Shown: piece after piece, positions 37,447 to 45,543 of the stretch
How the letters are laid out: each line of letters opens with the position of its first letter
Numbering within the stretch: the first letter of the stretch is position 1
Assembly: GCF_016745835.1 (NCBI RefSeq)
Contig: NZ_JAERVL010000020.1
Coordinates: 1 to 64,000 of the forward strand
From: Caldalkalibacillus salinus
Lineage (GTDB): Bacteria > Bacillota > Bacilli > Caldalkalibacillales > JCM-10596
Direction: 5' to 3'
DNA length: 64,000 bases
Notes under the pieces: model-generated
The model's input: only the letters and a program-made list of their open reading frames with translations
Told to the model about the DNA's origin: nothing
The model's database searches: none
Translations under genes and position numbers: made by a program

Positions 37447-39855
37447 TTGTCCATATTACATCTCGTTGTACTGGCACCTTTTATTTTTGCTATTTTTGTT
37501 CCTTTTTTACATAAGTATTTACGTCACATTCATACGGGTTGGTTTGTATTCATAGTGCCGGTCTTACTATTTTCTTACCTCGTACAATTTATTCAGCCTG
37601 TAATGAACGGTCAACATATTCATAAAGTCTTACCATGGATGCCTTCTATTGGCGTTTCATTTAACGTTTATGTTGATGGATTAGGTCTATTATTCTCATT
37701 ACTCATAACTGGGATAGGTGCGTTGGTCGTTCTTTATTCTATTTATTATCTATCTAAGGAAAAAGAGGCCCTCAATTCCTTTTATGTGTATTTGTTAATG
37801 TTTATGGGAGCTATGTTAGGTGTTGTGCTCTCAGATAACTTAATTGTTTTATATGTATTCTGGGAATTAACAAGCTTAGCTTCCTTTTTGCTTATCGCCT
37901 ATTGGTACCACCGAGAAAAATCTCGTTACGGTGCACAAAAATCCATGTTAATCACCGTATCGGGTGGCTTTGCTATGTTGGCTGGGTTTGTTTCGCTATA
38001 CTTGATCACTGATACTTTCAGTATCAGAGAGATTATTGCTCAAGCACCAGATATAACAGGACATGCTTTATTTTTACCCGCCATGCTGCTTATTCTGGCT
38101 GGCGCCTTTACCAAATCAGCACAATTTCCGTTTCATATATGGTTACCTGACGCAATGGAAGCACCCACGCCTGTCAGTGCGTATTTGCATTCCGCGACGA
38201 TGGTAAAAGCCGGTATTTATTTAGTGGCACGCATGACCCCTATATTCTCTGGACAGGCTGAATGGTTCTGGATCATATCCTTATTTGGCATCGTGACCCT
38301 ATTCTGGGGTTCATTCTCGGCCGTGAAGCAAACAGATTTGAAATCTATACTCGCTTTCTCTACCGTTAGCCAACTTGGTATGATTATGTGTCTACTCGGA
38401 TTAGGCTCTGCTGCAGTACACTTTGGCTATGAGGAAGGATCTTTCTACTCAGTAGCCGTAGTGGCTGCGGTTTTCCATCTTATAAACCACGCCACGTTTA
38501 AAGGATCTTTATTCATGGTTGTAGGTATCGTAGACCACGAAACGGGCACAAGAGATATCCGTAAGCTTGGCGGTCTCATGACTTTAATGCCCATCACGTT
38601 TACGCTAGCGGTGATCGGTGCATTCTCAATGGCGGGACTTCCACCGTTTAACGGGTTTTTGAGTAAAGAGATGTTCTTTACAGGGGTATTAAATGCTAGT
38701 ACTTTAGATATTTTCAACATGGAGACGTGGACCTATCTCTTCCCTGTTTTAGCTTGGATTGCCAGTGTGTTCACCTTCATTTACAGTATGGTACTCGTAT
38801 TTAGGACATTCACAGGTCAGTTTCAACCTGAAAAGTTGGAGACCAAACCACACGAAGCCCCACTGGGGATGTTAATTCCACCTGTTATCTTGGCATCTCT
38901 CGTCTTAATTATTGGTTTCTTTCCAAACTTATTATCAAAGTCCATTATTGAACCAGCTACGGCGTCCATTTTGCCTACACTTTTAGGACCAGAAAACTCT
39001 TACTTTAAAGTCGACATTTATTTCTGGCATGGATTTAACGCTGAACTCTTTATGACGATGGGCGTCATTGGTGTTGGGACACTGATGTTTATCGGCTTAC
39101 ACCGTTGGTCAGGCGTGTATGACCTGTTCCCAAAACGCTTAGCGCTTAACCATTTTTATGATCAAGGACTCGTACAATTAGAGCGTCTATCTGAAAAAGT
39201 CACACGCATACACATGACTGGCTTTATACGGGATTACCTCGTGTATATTTTCGCCTTTTTTATTCTGTTGCTATTAGGTTCGCTATACACATTTAATGCT
39301 TTCACCTATGACTTTGAACATACAGCGGATATAGGCATCTTTGAAGTGATACTGTCACTAGTGATGGTTGCAGGTGCTTTAGGGGTTGTATTCGCTCGAA
39401 AAAGAATTACAGCGATTATTTCCATCGGTGTCGTAGGATATGTCCTTGCTTTATTCTTCGTTGTGTTCAGAGCACCAGACTTAGCTTTAACACAGTTGGT
39501 GGTAGAGACCGTATCGGTGGCCTTATTTTTACTATGTTTCTATCACTTACCTGTACTAAAAGTAGAAAAGAACACAGTACCGTTTAAGCTGACCAATCTC
39601 ATCATATCTGTTGGTGTAGGGTTGACCGTGACTTTGATCGCTTTATCTGCAAATGCGACAAGGTTGTTTGAACCTATTTCTGAATACTTTATTGAAGCTA
39701 GCTATAAAGAAGCCGGTGGTAAAAACATGGTTAACGTCATTTTAGTTGACTTCCGTGGCTTCGATACTTTGTTAGAAATACTCGTATTAGGCATTGCCGC
39801 TTTAGGTGTCTATACGTTAGTGAAGCTTCGCCTGGCTAGGAGGGATGAAGCATGA
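37447..39855 (+). CDS. mrpA: Mrp Na+/H+ antiporter subunit A
   Basis: Largest subunit of the multi-subunit monovalent cation/proton antiporter. 802 residues, about 20 membrane helices; related to complex I NuoL. The proton-translocating module (about 100-420) has VLYVFWELTSLASFLLIAYW, KSAQFPFHIWLPDAMEAPTP and HLINHATFKGSLFM; the C-terminal third includes the MrpB-like domain (RKRITAIISIGVVGYVLALF). Starts with TTG, with GAGGAGG at 37433-37439, 7 nt upstream. Stop and mrpB ATG overlap (ATGA). First gene of the complete seven-gene operon. Confidence 0.97.
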   Translation: MSILHLVVLAPFIFAIFVPFLHKYLRHIHTGWFVFIVPVLLFSYLVQFIQPVMNGQHIHKVLPWMPSIGVSFNVYVDGLGLLFSLLITGIGALVVLYSIYYLSKEKEALNSFYVYLLMFMGAMLGVVLSDNLIVLYVFWELTSLASFLLIAYWYHREKSRYGAQKSMLITVSGGFAMLAGFVSLYLITDTFSIREIIAQAPDITGHALFLPAMLLILAGAFTKSAQFPFHIWLPDAMEAPTPVSAYLHSATMVKAGIYLVARMTPIFSGQAEWFWIISLFGIVTLFWGSFSAVKQTDLKSILAFSTVSQLGMIMCLLGLGSAAVHFGYEEGSFYSVAVVAAVFHLINHATFKGSLFMVVGIVDHETGTRDIRKLGGLMTLMPITFTLAVIGAFSMAGLPPFNGFLSKEMFFTGVLNASTLDIFNMETWTYLFPVLAWIASVFTFIYSMVLVFRTFTGQFQPEKLETKPHEAPLGMLIPPVILASLVLIIGFFPNLLSKSIIEPATASILPTLLGPENSYFKVDIYFWHGFNAELFMTMGVIGVGTLMFIGLHRWSGVYDLFPKRLALNHFYDQGLVQLERLSEKVTRIHMTGFIRDYLVYIFAFFILLLLGSLYTFNAFTYDFEHTADIGIFEVILSLVMVAGALGVVFARKRITAIISIGVVGYVLALFFVVFRAPDLALTQLVVETVSVALFLLCFYHLPVLKVEKNTVPFKLTNLIISVGVGLTVTLIALSANATRLFEPISEYFIEASYKEAGGKNMVNVILVDFRGFDTLLEILVLGIAALGVYTLVKLRLARRDEA

Positions 39856-40277
39856 AAATAAATGATGTTATTGTGCAGACGATCACTAAGATTGTATCTT
39901 TTATCATCCTTACATTTGCCGTGTATATCTTCTTTGCAGGACATCATAACCCTGGTGGAGGATTTATAGGCGGTTTAATGACGGCGGGGGCTCTCGTTTT
40001 GTTATACCTCGCCTTTGACTTGGAAACGATGAGAAAGATTATACCTGTCGATTACAAAATAATAACAGCTCTCGGTTTATTAATGGCGTTGGGAACCGGT
40101 ATAGGTGCTATCCTACTCGGTTATCCGTTCCTCTCTCACACCTTTGATTACAAAGACCTATTTATCTTAGGAGAGACGGAACTAGCCACGGCCCTCCTCT
40201 TTGATATAGGGGTTTATCTTACTGTTATTGGTGTGACCATGACCATACTTTTGACTATAGGGGAGGATGATTACTAA
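39852..40277 (+). CDS. mrpB: Mrp Na+/H+ antiporter subunit B
   Basis: Membrane subunit of 141 residues with four helices; the motif GHHNPGGGFIGGLMTAGAL (near 30) marks the MnhB family. It overlaps mrpA by 4 bp and mrpC by 1 bp, so the operon is translationally coupled. Confidence 0.96.
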   Translation: MKINDVIVQTITKIVSFIILTFAVYIFFAGHHNPGGGFIGGLMTAGALVLLYLAFDLETMRKIIPVDYKIITALGLLMALGTGIGAILLGYPFLSHTFDYKDLFILGETELATALLFDIGVYLTVIGVTMTILLTIGEDDY

Positions 40278-40615
40278 TGGAAATTTTAATGTCCGTTGTC
40301 GCAGGCGTCCTATTCAGTACTGGCACCTATCTCATTCTCACTAAAAGTCTACTAAGGATTATCTTAGGTACGGCACTTTTAAGTCACGGTGTACACCTCC
40401 TGTTACTTACGATGGCAGGATTAAAAACAGGTGCCCCTCCTCTACTGGGCTATGAGTCTAATGCTTACACGGACCCTTTACCTCAAGCTTTAATTTTAAC
40501 GGCCATTGTCATTAGCTTTGGGGTAACGGCCTTTTTCTTTGTTTTAGCTTACCGGGCATACAAGGAACTGGGAACCGATGATATGGATGAATTAAGGGGA
40601 ACTGATGATGAATAA
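40277..40615 (+). CDS. mrpC: Mrp Na+/H+ antiporter subunit C
   Basis: NuoK-like subunit of 112 residues with three helices. LGTALLSHGVHLLLLTMAGLK and PLPQALILTAIVISFGVTAF are the family segments. Begins at an ATG that overlaps the mrpB TAA by one base and overlaps mrpD at its 3' end. Confidence 0.96.
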   Translation: MEILMSVVAGVLFSTGTYLILTKSLLRIILGTALLSHGVHLLLLTMAGLKTGAPPLLGYESNAYTDPLPQALILTAIVISFGVTAFFFVLAYRAYKELGTDDMDELRGTDDE

Positions 40616-42122
40616 CAATATTGTTTTATTACCATTACTCATTCCGTTTGTGACTGGAGTCATACTGATCTTTTTTAAGAATCAAATACGTTGGCAAAAA
40701 ATATTGAGTATCCTCTCTTTTCTTGGTATGACAGGTGTCTCTCTTTACTTAACTAACTTGATAGCTAATGAGGGGATTCAAACGCTTTATCTTGGAGGGT
40801 GGGAACCTCCTTACGGTATTGTGCTTGTAGCCGATATGTTTGCTGCTTTGCTCGTTTTGACAACAAGTATTGTTGCTCTTTGTTGTTCTTGGTTTGCTTT
40901 TTCTAGTATAGGCAAGGAACGTGAGAAGTTTTACTTTTATCCTATGTTTCAATTTCTGATTGTGGGTGTAAGCGGATCTTTCTTAACAGGCGATCTCTTT
41001 AACTTGTTTGTCTTTTTTGAAGTGATGCTGATCTCGTCCTATGTCATGATCGGTATTGGTGGAACGAAGAGACAGCTACGTGAGTCTCTCAAGTATGTGC
41101 TCATTAACATCGTCTCCTCTGCGCTATTCGTTGCGTCAGTCGCTTATCTCTATGCGATTACGGGTACGCTTAACATGGCCCAACTATCCCAGCGCATTGC
41201 AGAAGCGTATGCTCTCGGTGAAGGGACAGCCATTATTACCGTTGTATCGATCCTATTGATGATTGTCTTCAGTTTAAAAGCAGGTCTTTTCCTTTACTAC
41301 TGGCTACCTGGGTCATATAGTGCTCCACCAATGGTGATTGCAGCTGTTTTCGGCGCTCTGCTAACGAAGGTCGGTATATATGCGCTTTTCAGAACCTTTA
41401 CGCTTATTTTTTACCATCAACAAGAGGTTACACACTATCAAATCCTAGGCTGGCTTGCGGCTTTAACATCCTTGCTCGGTGTGATAGGCGCGGTTGCTCA
41501 TTCTGACGTACGTAAAATCCTGTCATACAATATTGTCGCTGCAGTAGGCTTTATCGTCCTTGGCCTAGCGGTGTTCTCACATGTGGCCATCTCGGGGGCC
41601 ATATACTATCTGATTCATGACATGATTATTAAGGCTTTGCTCTTTTTACTCGGGGGCGCATTGATCGGTATAGCCGGTACGAGTCATGTAAAGAAAATGG
41701 GTGGGTTAATCAAACATCACCCTTATCCCGGATGGATGTTTTTCATTGGCGCGGTTGCCTTAGCCGGTATTCCCCCACTTAGTGGTTTCCTCGGTAAATT
41801 ACTTGTGATTCAGGGTAGCATTGAACAAGGGGCTACACATGGTCTGTTTTATTTATTTGCTGGTATCAGCTTGTTTTCTAGTTTATTAATTCTCTATTCT
41901 GTGATGAAGATCTTCATGCACGGCTTTTGGGGTGAAACCAAGCTAACAAAGGAAGAGGAGTACGGTACGACGAAAGGATTATTAGCGCCATGTTCGATTT
42001 TACTTCTCGTTTCTTTCTTCTTAGGACTCGGAGGGGAATATGTTCTTCCTTATGTGTTTGAGGCAGCTGACACGTTAATGAATCCATCCATCTATATAGA
42101 TGCTGTGGGTATAAAGGAGTAG
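40605..42122 (+). CDS. mrpD: Mrp Na+/H+ antiporter subunit D
   Basis: NuoN/NuoM-like proton-channel subunit of 505 residues with about 14 helices. Key regions: NLFVFFEVMLISSYVMIGIG (near 125), SLKAGLFLYYWLPGSYSAPP, HSDVRKILSYNIVAAVGFIV and GIPPLSGFLGKLLVIQG. Starts at ATG 40605 or 40608, overlapping mrpC by about 10 bp. Confidence 0.97.
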   Translation: MMNNNIVLLPLLIPFVTGVILIFFKNQIRWQKILSILSFLGMTGVSLYLTNLIANEGIQTLYLGGWEPPYGIVLVADMFAALLVLTTSIVALCCSWFAFSSIGKEREKFYFYPMFQFLIVGVSGSFLTGDLFNLFVFFEVMLISSYVMIGIGGTKRQLRESLKYVLINIVSSALFVASVAYLYAITGTLNMAQLSQRIAEAYALGEGTAIITVVSILLMIVFSLKAGLFLYYWLPGSYSAPPMVIAAVFGALLTKVGIYALFRTFTLIFYHQQEVTHYQILGWLAALTSLLGVIGAVAHSDVRKILSYNIVAAVGFIVLGLAVFSHVAISGAIYYLIHDMIIKALLFLLGGALIGIAGTSHVKKMGGLIKHHPYPGWMFFIGAVALAGIPPLSGFLGKLLVIQGSIEQGATHGLFYLFAGISLFSSLLILYSVMKIFMHGFWGETKLTKEEEYGTTKGLLAPCSILLLVSFFLGLGGEYVLPYVFEAADTLMNPSIYIDAVGIKE

Positions 42123-42128
42123 ATGACG

Positions 42129-42605
42129 ATGTCGATACAAATTCTCTTAAATCTTGTCATCGCTGTAGTCTGGATGTTTTTGACCAATACATGGGATGCC
42201 GTTGCATTCTTTAAAGGGTATATAATCGGCCTTGGATTAATCTTTTTGCTTAGAAGGTTTATACCAGAGACTTTCTATCTTAGGAGAGTACTTGCAGCGC
42301 TCAATCTCATCACTCTATTCTTTAAGGAACTCGTCATCTCCAGTCTGATTGTGGTTAAGCAAGTATTAAGTCCTAAATTGAACATTCGACCCGGTATTTT
42401 TGCACTGCATACGGATCTAGAAGGTGACTGGGAAATTACAGTCTTATGCTTGTTGATTACATTGACGCCAGGTACACTGAGCTTAGAGGTGTCTCCAGAT
42501 AATAAAGTGATTTACATTCATGCAATGGATATACCTGATGCAGAATCAGTGGTGAACGATATCAAGCAAACATTTGAGAAAGCCATAATGGAGGTGACCC
42601 GATAA
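42129..42605 (+). CDS. mrpE: Mrp Na+/H+ antiporter subunit E
   Basis: MnhE subunit of 158 residues with N-terminal helices and a cytoplasmic C-terminal part; LTPGTLSLEVSPDNKVIYIH is the signature. Two ATGs (42123, 42129); AAAGGAG lies 3 nt from the first and 9 nt from the second, so the second is used. The stop overlaps the mrpF ATG. Confidence 0.95.
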   Translation: MSIQILLNLVIAVVWMFLTNTWDAVAFFKGYIIGLGLIFLLRRFIPETFYLRRVLAALNLITLFFKELVISSLIVVKQVLSPKLNIRPGIFALHTDLEGDWEITVLCLLITLTPGTLSLEVSPDNKVIYIHAMDIPDAESVVNDIKQTFEKAIMEVTR

Positions 42606-42886
42606 TGTTCGAGCTCTTGATCAAAATGGCAGCTATAATCCTATCAGTGTCTATCCTCATTAGCACTTACAGAGTGTTCAAAGGGCCCACTATGCCCGAC
42701 CGTGTCATTGCTTTAGATATTATTGGGATTAACATTATCGCGCTCGTCGGTGTGGTTTCTGTTTGGCTAAGTACGCAAGCTTTTCTGGAGGTCATATTGT
42801 TAATCGGTATATTAGCCTTCATCGGAACCATATCTTTCTCAAAGTTCATAGAAAGAGGTGTTGTCATTGAGCGGAAACGAGATTAG
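42605..42886 (+). CDS. mrpF: Mrp Na+/H+ antiporter subunit F
   Basis: Subunit of 93 residues with three helices; STYRVFKGPTMPDRVIALD and ILAFIGTISFSKFIERG are typical MnhF segments. GGAGGTGA lies just before the ATG, inside the end of mrpE. Confidence 0.96.
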   Translation: MFELLIKMAAIILSVSILISTYRVFKGPTMPDRVIALDIIGINIIALVGVVSVWLSTQAFLEVILLIGILAFIGTISFSKFIERGVVIERKRD

Positions 42887-43250
42887 TTATGCCATAATTG
42901 GGTTTCTGATTATAACCGGATCCTTGTTTAGTTTGATTAGTGCCATAGGTTTGATTCGCTTACCAGATATATACACCCGTTCACATGCAGCAACCAAAAG
43001 TTCAACACTCGGCATTATTTGTGTGTTAACCGGAAGCTTCATCTTTTTTGTTATCGATCAATCATATGTTAGCGCGCGGCTTATTCTAGGAATCATCTTC
43101 GTTTTCTTAACGGCACCTGTCGCTGGACATCTTATCTGTCGCGCTGCGTATCGTACAAACGTCCCACTATGGGACAAAAGCGTTCAAGATGATTTACGTC
43201 ATATATTAAAGCGTGACGATTACAATCATAAGAGTACAGAATTTGAATAA
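42867..43250 (+). CDS. mrpG: Mrp Na+/H+ antiporter subunit G
   Basis: MnhG subunit with three helices; GLIRLPDIYTRSHAATKSST is the hallmark. The frame opens at GTG 42858, but the TTG at 42867 lies 8 nt after the GAAAGAGG site and is the better start (MSGNEISYAII). It overlaps mrpF. Last gene of the operon. Confidence 0.95.
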   Translation: MSGNEISYAIIGFLIITGSLFSLISAIGLIRLPDIYTRSHAATKSSTLGIICVLTGSFIFFVIDQSYVSARLILGIIFVFLTAPVAGHLICRAAYRTNVPLWDKSVQDDLRHILKRDDYNHKSTEFE

Positions 43251-43267
43251 CTGAGACGCTATTGAAT

Positions 43268-43303
43268 AAGCCTGGGGGAAAAAAACCCTAGGCTTTCATC
43301 TTT
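43268..43303 (+). terminator. Terminator of the mrp operon
   Basis: Stem AAGCCTGGGG/CCCTAGGCTT with an A-rich loop, followed by a T-rich but interrupted tract; 17 bp after mrpG. Confidence 0.6.
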
Positions 43304-43391
43304 ATAAGGCACCTTGCGCCCCTTGATGTCATATTATGGTTATAAAGTTTCCTTTGGTAAAAATATTTTACTTTAGGCAAAGGTGGTCGTG

Positions 43392-43496
43392 ATGGAAAAA
43401 GCCATAGCTATTTTAGTTTCAATGTCATTGGTTATGTTGTCGTCTAAACATAAAGCGCTTATCAAAAAAAGAAAAACCCCTCATCATTTAGATTAG
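43392..43496 (+). CDS. Possible 34-residue membrane peptide
   Basis: A short frame, MEKAIAILVSMSLVMLSSKH plus a basic tail KALIKKRKTPHHLD, with AAGGTGG upstream of the ATG. It has one hydrophobic helix (3-17) and a positive end, like many small membrane peptides. Against it: its stop codon lies within the stem of the terminator at 43472-43504, and it has no homologue I recognise. It could be chance. Confidence 0.3.
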   Translation: MEKAIAILVSMSLVMLSSKHKALIKKRKTPHHLD

Positions 43497-43504
43497 GGGT
43501 TTTT
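43472..43504 (-). terminator. Terminator of the peptide transporter operon
   Basis: AAAAACCCCT/AGGGGTTTTT, a bidirectional-looking stem between mrpG and the permease gene, T-run on both strands. It ends the minus-strand operon. Confidence 0.8.
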
Positions 43505-43531
43505 CCTACTGACGAACCAGTTTTATAGGTA

Positions 43532-44434
43532 TCAGTTCTTCATTTTTGGATCTAACGCATCTCGTAAACCGTCCCCTATAAGGTTAAAGCCAAGGACAAG
43601 AAGCATGATGGCGCTCCCTGGGAAGAGGACCGTCCAAGGGGCGTGTTGTATTAAGCCTCTTGCATCCGACAGCATTTTGCCCCATTCAGGTGTGGGAGGT
43701 TGCGCACCTAAGCCTAAGAACCCAAGTGCAGCCGCCTCTAGAATAGCTGTACCTAAACCAAGCGTGGCTTGCACGATAATTGGGGACAAACTATTGGGTA
43801 ATACGTGTTGGAAAATGATACGACCATGCTTCATCCCCTGTGCTTTGGCGGCCATAATGTACTCTTCTTCTTTTAAACTGAGCACTTTTGAACGAACCAG
43901 CCTCCCAAAAATGGGGATGTTTACGATCGCAATGGCTATAAGGGCATTCTCTAACGATGGGCCTAATATAGCCACGATGGCAATAGCCAAAAGTATACTT
44001 GGAAAGGCGAGCATGATATCAAAAACTCTAGAAATAAGCATATCAACCCATCGTCCGAAATAACCGGCTATTAAGCCAAGCGTAGTACCCAGTACTAGTG
44101 CGCCAGTGACGGCAACAAAGCCCACCCATAATGAGATTCTTGCCCCATAGGCCACGCGTGAGTATATATCTCGTCCTAAATCATCCGTACCGAACCAGTG
44201 CTCAGAAGATGGAGCCTGAAGACTGTTCATGAGGTTTGTTTCATCATATTCGTGTGTTGTGAGCCATGGTGCTGTCATGGCGACCAGGATGAAAAATGAA
44301 ATGATAGTGGCCCCAATAATGGCAAACTTGTTTTTACGGAGTGCCCTAAGTGCATCTTTCCAAGGCGATGAAGCTTTCTCAGTTACGGATGGATCTGTCT
44401 GGGTATGGGGATTTTCAACTTTTAATTGTTCCAT
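43532..44434 (-). CDS. Oligopeptide ABC transporter permease (AppC/OppC type)
   Basis: Membrane subunit of 300 residues: about six helices, an N-terminal OppC leader domain (ALRALRKNKFAIIGATII) and the EAA loop AAKAQGMKHGRIIFQHVLPN (near 205). The final gene of a D-F-A-B-C operon, 13 bp after the other permease. It should pair with it to form the channel for peptides. Confidence 0.92.
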   Translation of the reverse strand: MEQLKVENPHTQTDPSVTEKASSPWKDALRALRKNKFAIIGATIISFFILVAMTAPWLTTHEYDETNLMNSLQAPSSEHWFGTDDLGRDIYSRVAYGARISLWVGFVAVTGALVLGTTLGLIAGYFGRWVDMLISRVFDIMLAFPSILLAIAIVAILGPSLENALIAIAIVNIPIFGRLVRSKVLSLKEEEYIMAAKAQGMKHGRIIFQHVLPNSLSPIIVQATLGLGTAILEAAALGFLGLGAQPPTPEWGKMLSDARGLIQHAPWTVLFPGSAIMLLVLGFNLIGDGLRDALDPKMKN

Positions 44435-44446
44435 GCTGCATCACCT

Positions 44447-45451
44447 CTAACGATAATTAATCCTTGGATCAACGTAAGCGTATAGCAAGTCTACAATCAG
44501 GTTTACAAGAACAAAGATAAATGCGATGACTAATATGCCTGATTGAATGACAGGATAATCTCGGTTTGCGATGGCATCATAGACGTATCTTCCCATACCA
44601 GGCCACCCAAAGATCGTTTCTGTTAATATGGCCCCGCCCAGAAGTGAGCCGACCTGTAGTCCAACTACTGTTAAAACGGGAATGACAGCATTACGTAATC
44701 CATGCTTATAAATCACAATCAATTGATGTGCGCCCTTCGCTTTTGCCGTTCTAATAAAGTCAGAGCGCATTACTTCTAACATACTAGACCTTGTCATACG
44801 GGCAATGATCGCCATTGGAATGGTCCCTAGAGCGACAGCTGGTAACATCAAATGCTTAATGGTTGTCCAAAACTGGTCTAGTCTTCCCGCGAGTAAAGAA
44901 TCAATGAGATGAAAATGAGTGACTGTTTCTATGGGATCTCTCGCATTTCCCCTACCAATGGCCGGAAGCCACTGTAGCTTATGAGCGAAATACCACTGCT
45001 CAAGTAAGGCTAAGAAAAAAACCGGTAATGAAACACCAATGAGGGCTATAAACATGCTCGTAAAATCAAACCATGAATTTTGTTTCCAGGCACTCAAGAT
45101 ACCCGCGTTAACACCAACGAATACGGCAAAGATCATAGCGAAGAGTGTCAGTTCCATCGTGGCAGCCAAATAGGGTCTCATCTCTTCCGTAATGTCATTT
45201 TTAGTACGCAAAGATGTACCCAAATCTCCTTGGACGATGCCTTTCACGTATAAACCGTATTGTACGTATAAGGGTTCATTTAAGCCCAGACTCTCTTCTA
45301 ACTGAGCAAGAGATTCCTCTGTTGCTTGCTCTCCTAACATTGTTTGGGCTGGATTTCCTGGTATTAAATAAATAATGGCAAATGTCACAATGGACATGCC
45401 AATCAGTACAGGGATTAGCAGTAGGAGTCTTCTAATTATATAAGCGAGCAT
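44447..45451 (-). CDS. Oligopeptide ABC transporter permease (AppB/OppB type)
   Basis: Second channel subunit, 334 residues. N-terminus LAYIIRRLLLLIPVLIGMSI and the PGNPAQTMLGEQATEE segment are typical of OppB; the EAA loop is RTAKAKGAHQLIVIYKHGLR. GAGGTG precedes the ATG. Separated from the binding-protein gene by a 92-bp spacer that carries a terminator-like hairpin. Confidence 0.93.
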   Translation of the reverse strand: MLAYIIRRLLLLIPVLIGMSIVTFAIIYLIPGNPAQTMLGEQATEESLAQLEESLGLNEPLYVQYGLYVKGIVQGDLGTSLRTKNDITEEMRPYLAATMELTLFAMIFAVFVGVNAGILSAWKQNSWFDFTSMFIALIGVSLPVFFLALLEQWYFAHKLQWLPAIGRGNARDPIETVTHFHLIDSLLAGRLDQFWTTIKHLMLPAVALGTIPMAIIARMTRSSMLEVMRSDFIRTAKAKGAHQLIVIYKHGLRNAVIPVLTVVGLQVGSLLGGAILTETIFGWPGMGRYVYDAIANRDYPVIQSGILVIAFIFVLVNLIVDLLYAYVDPRINYR

Positions 45452-45500
45452 GATTTTTCACCTCTATTAATACCACGATGTGTCTTTCAATTGTACTTTA

Positions 45501-45533
45501 AAAAAGGGAAGAGAGTGATCTCTCCTCCCTTTT
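45501..45533 (-). terminator. Intra-operon attenuator hairpin
   Basis: On the minus strand GGGAGGAGAG pairs with CTCTCTTCCC, 4-nt loop, followed by TTTTTT. The one non-Watson-Crick position is a G:U pair in minus-strand RNA but an A:C mismatch in the other, so it serves the operon. It lies between the binding protein and permease genes, where partial termination would favour the binding protein. Confidence 0.7.
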
Positions 45534-45543
45534 GTCACTATAC

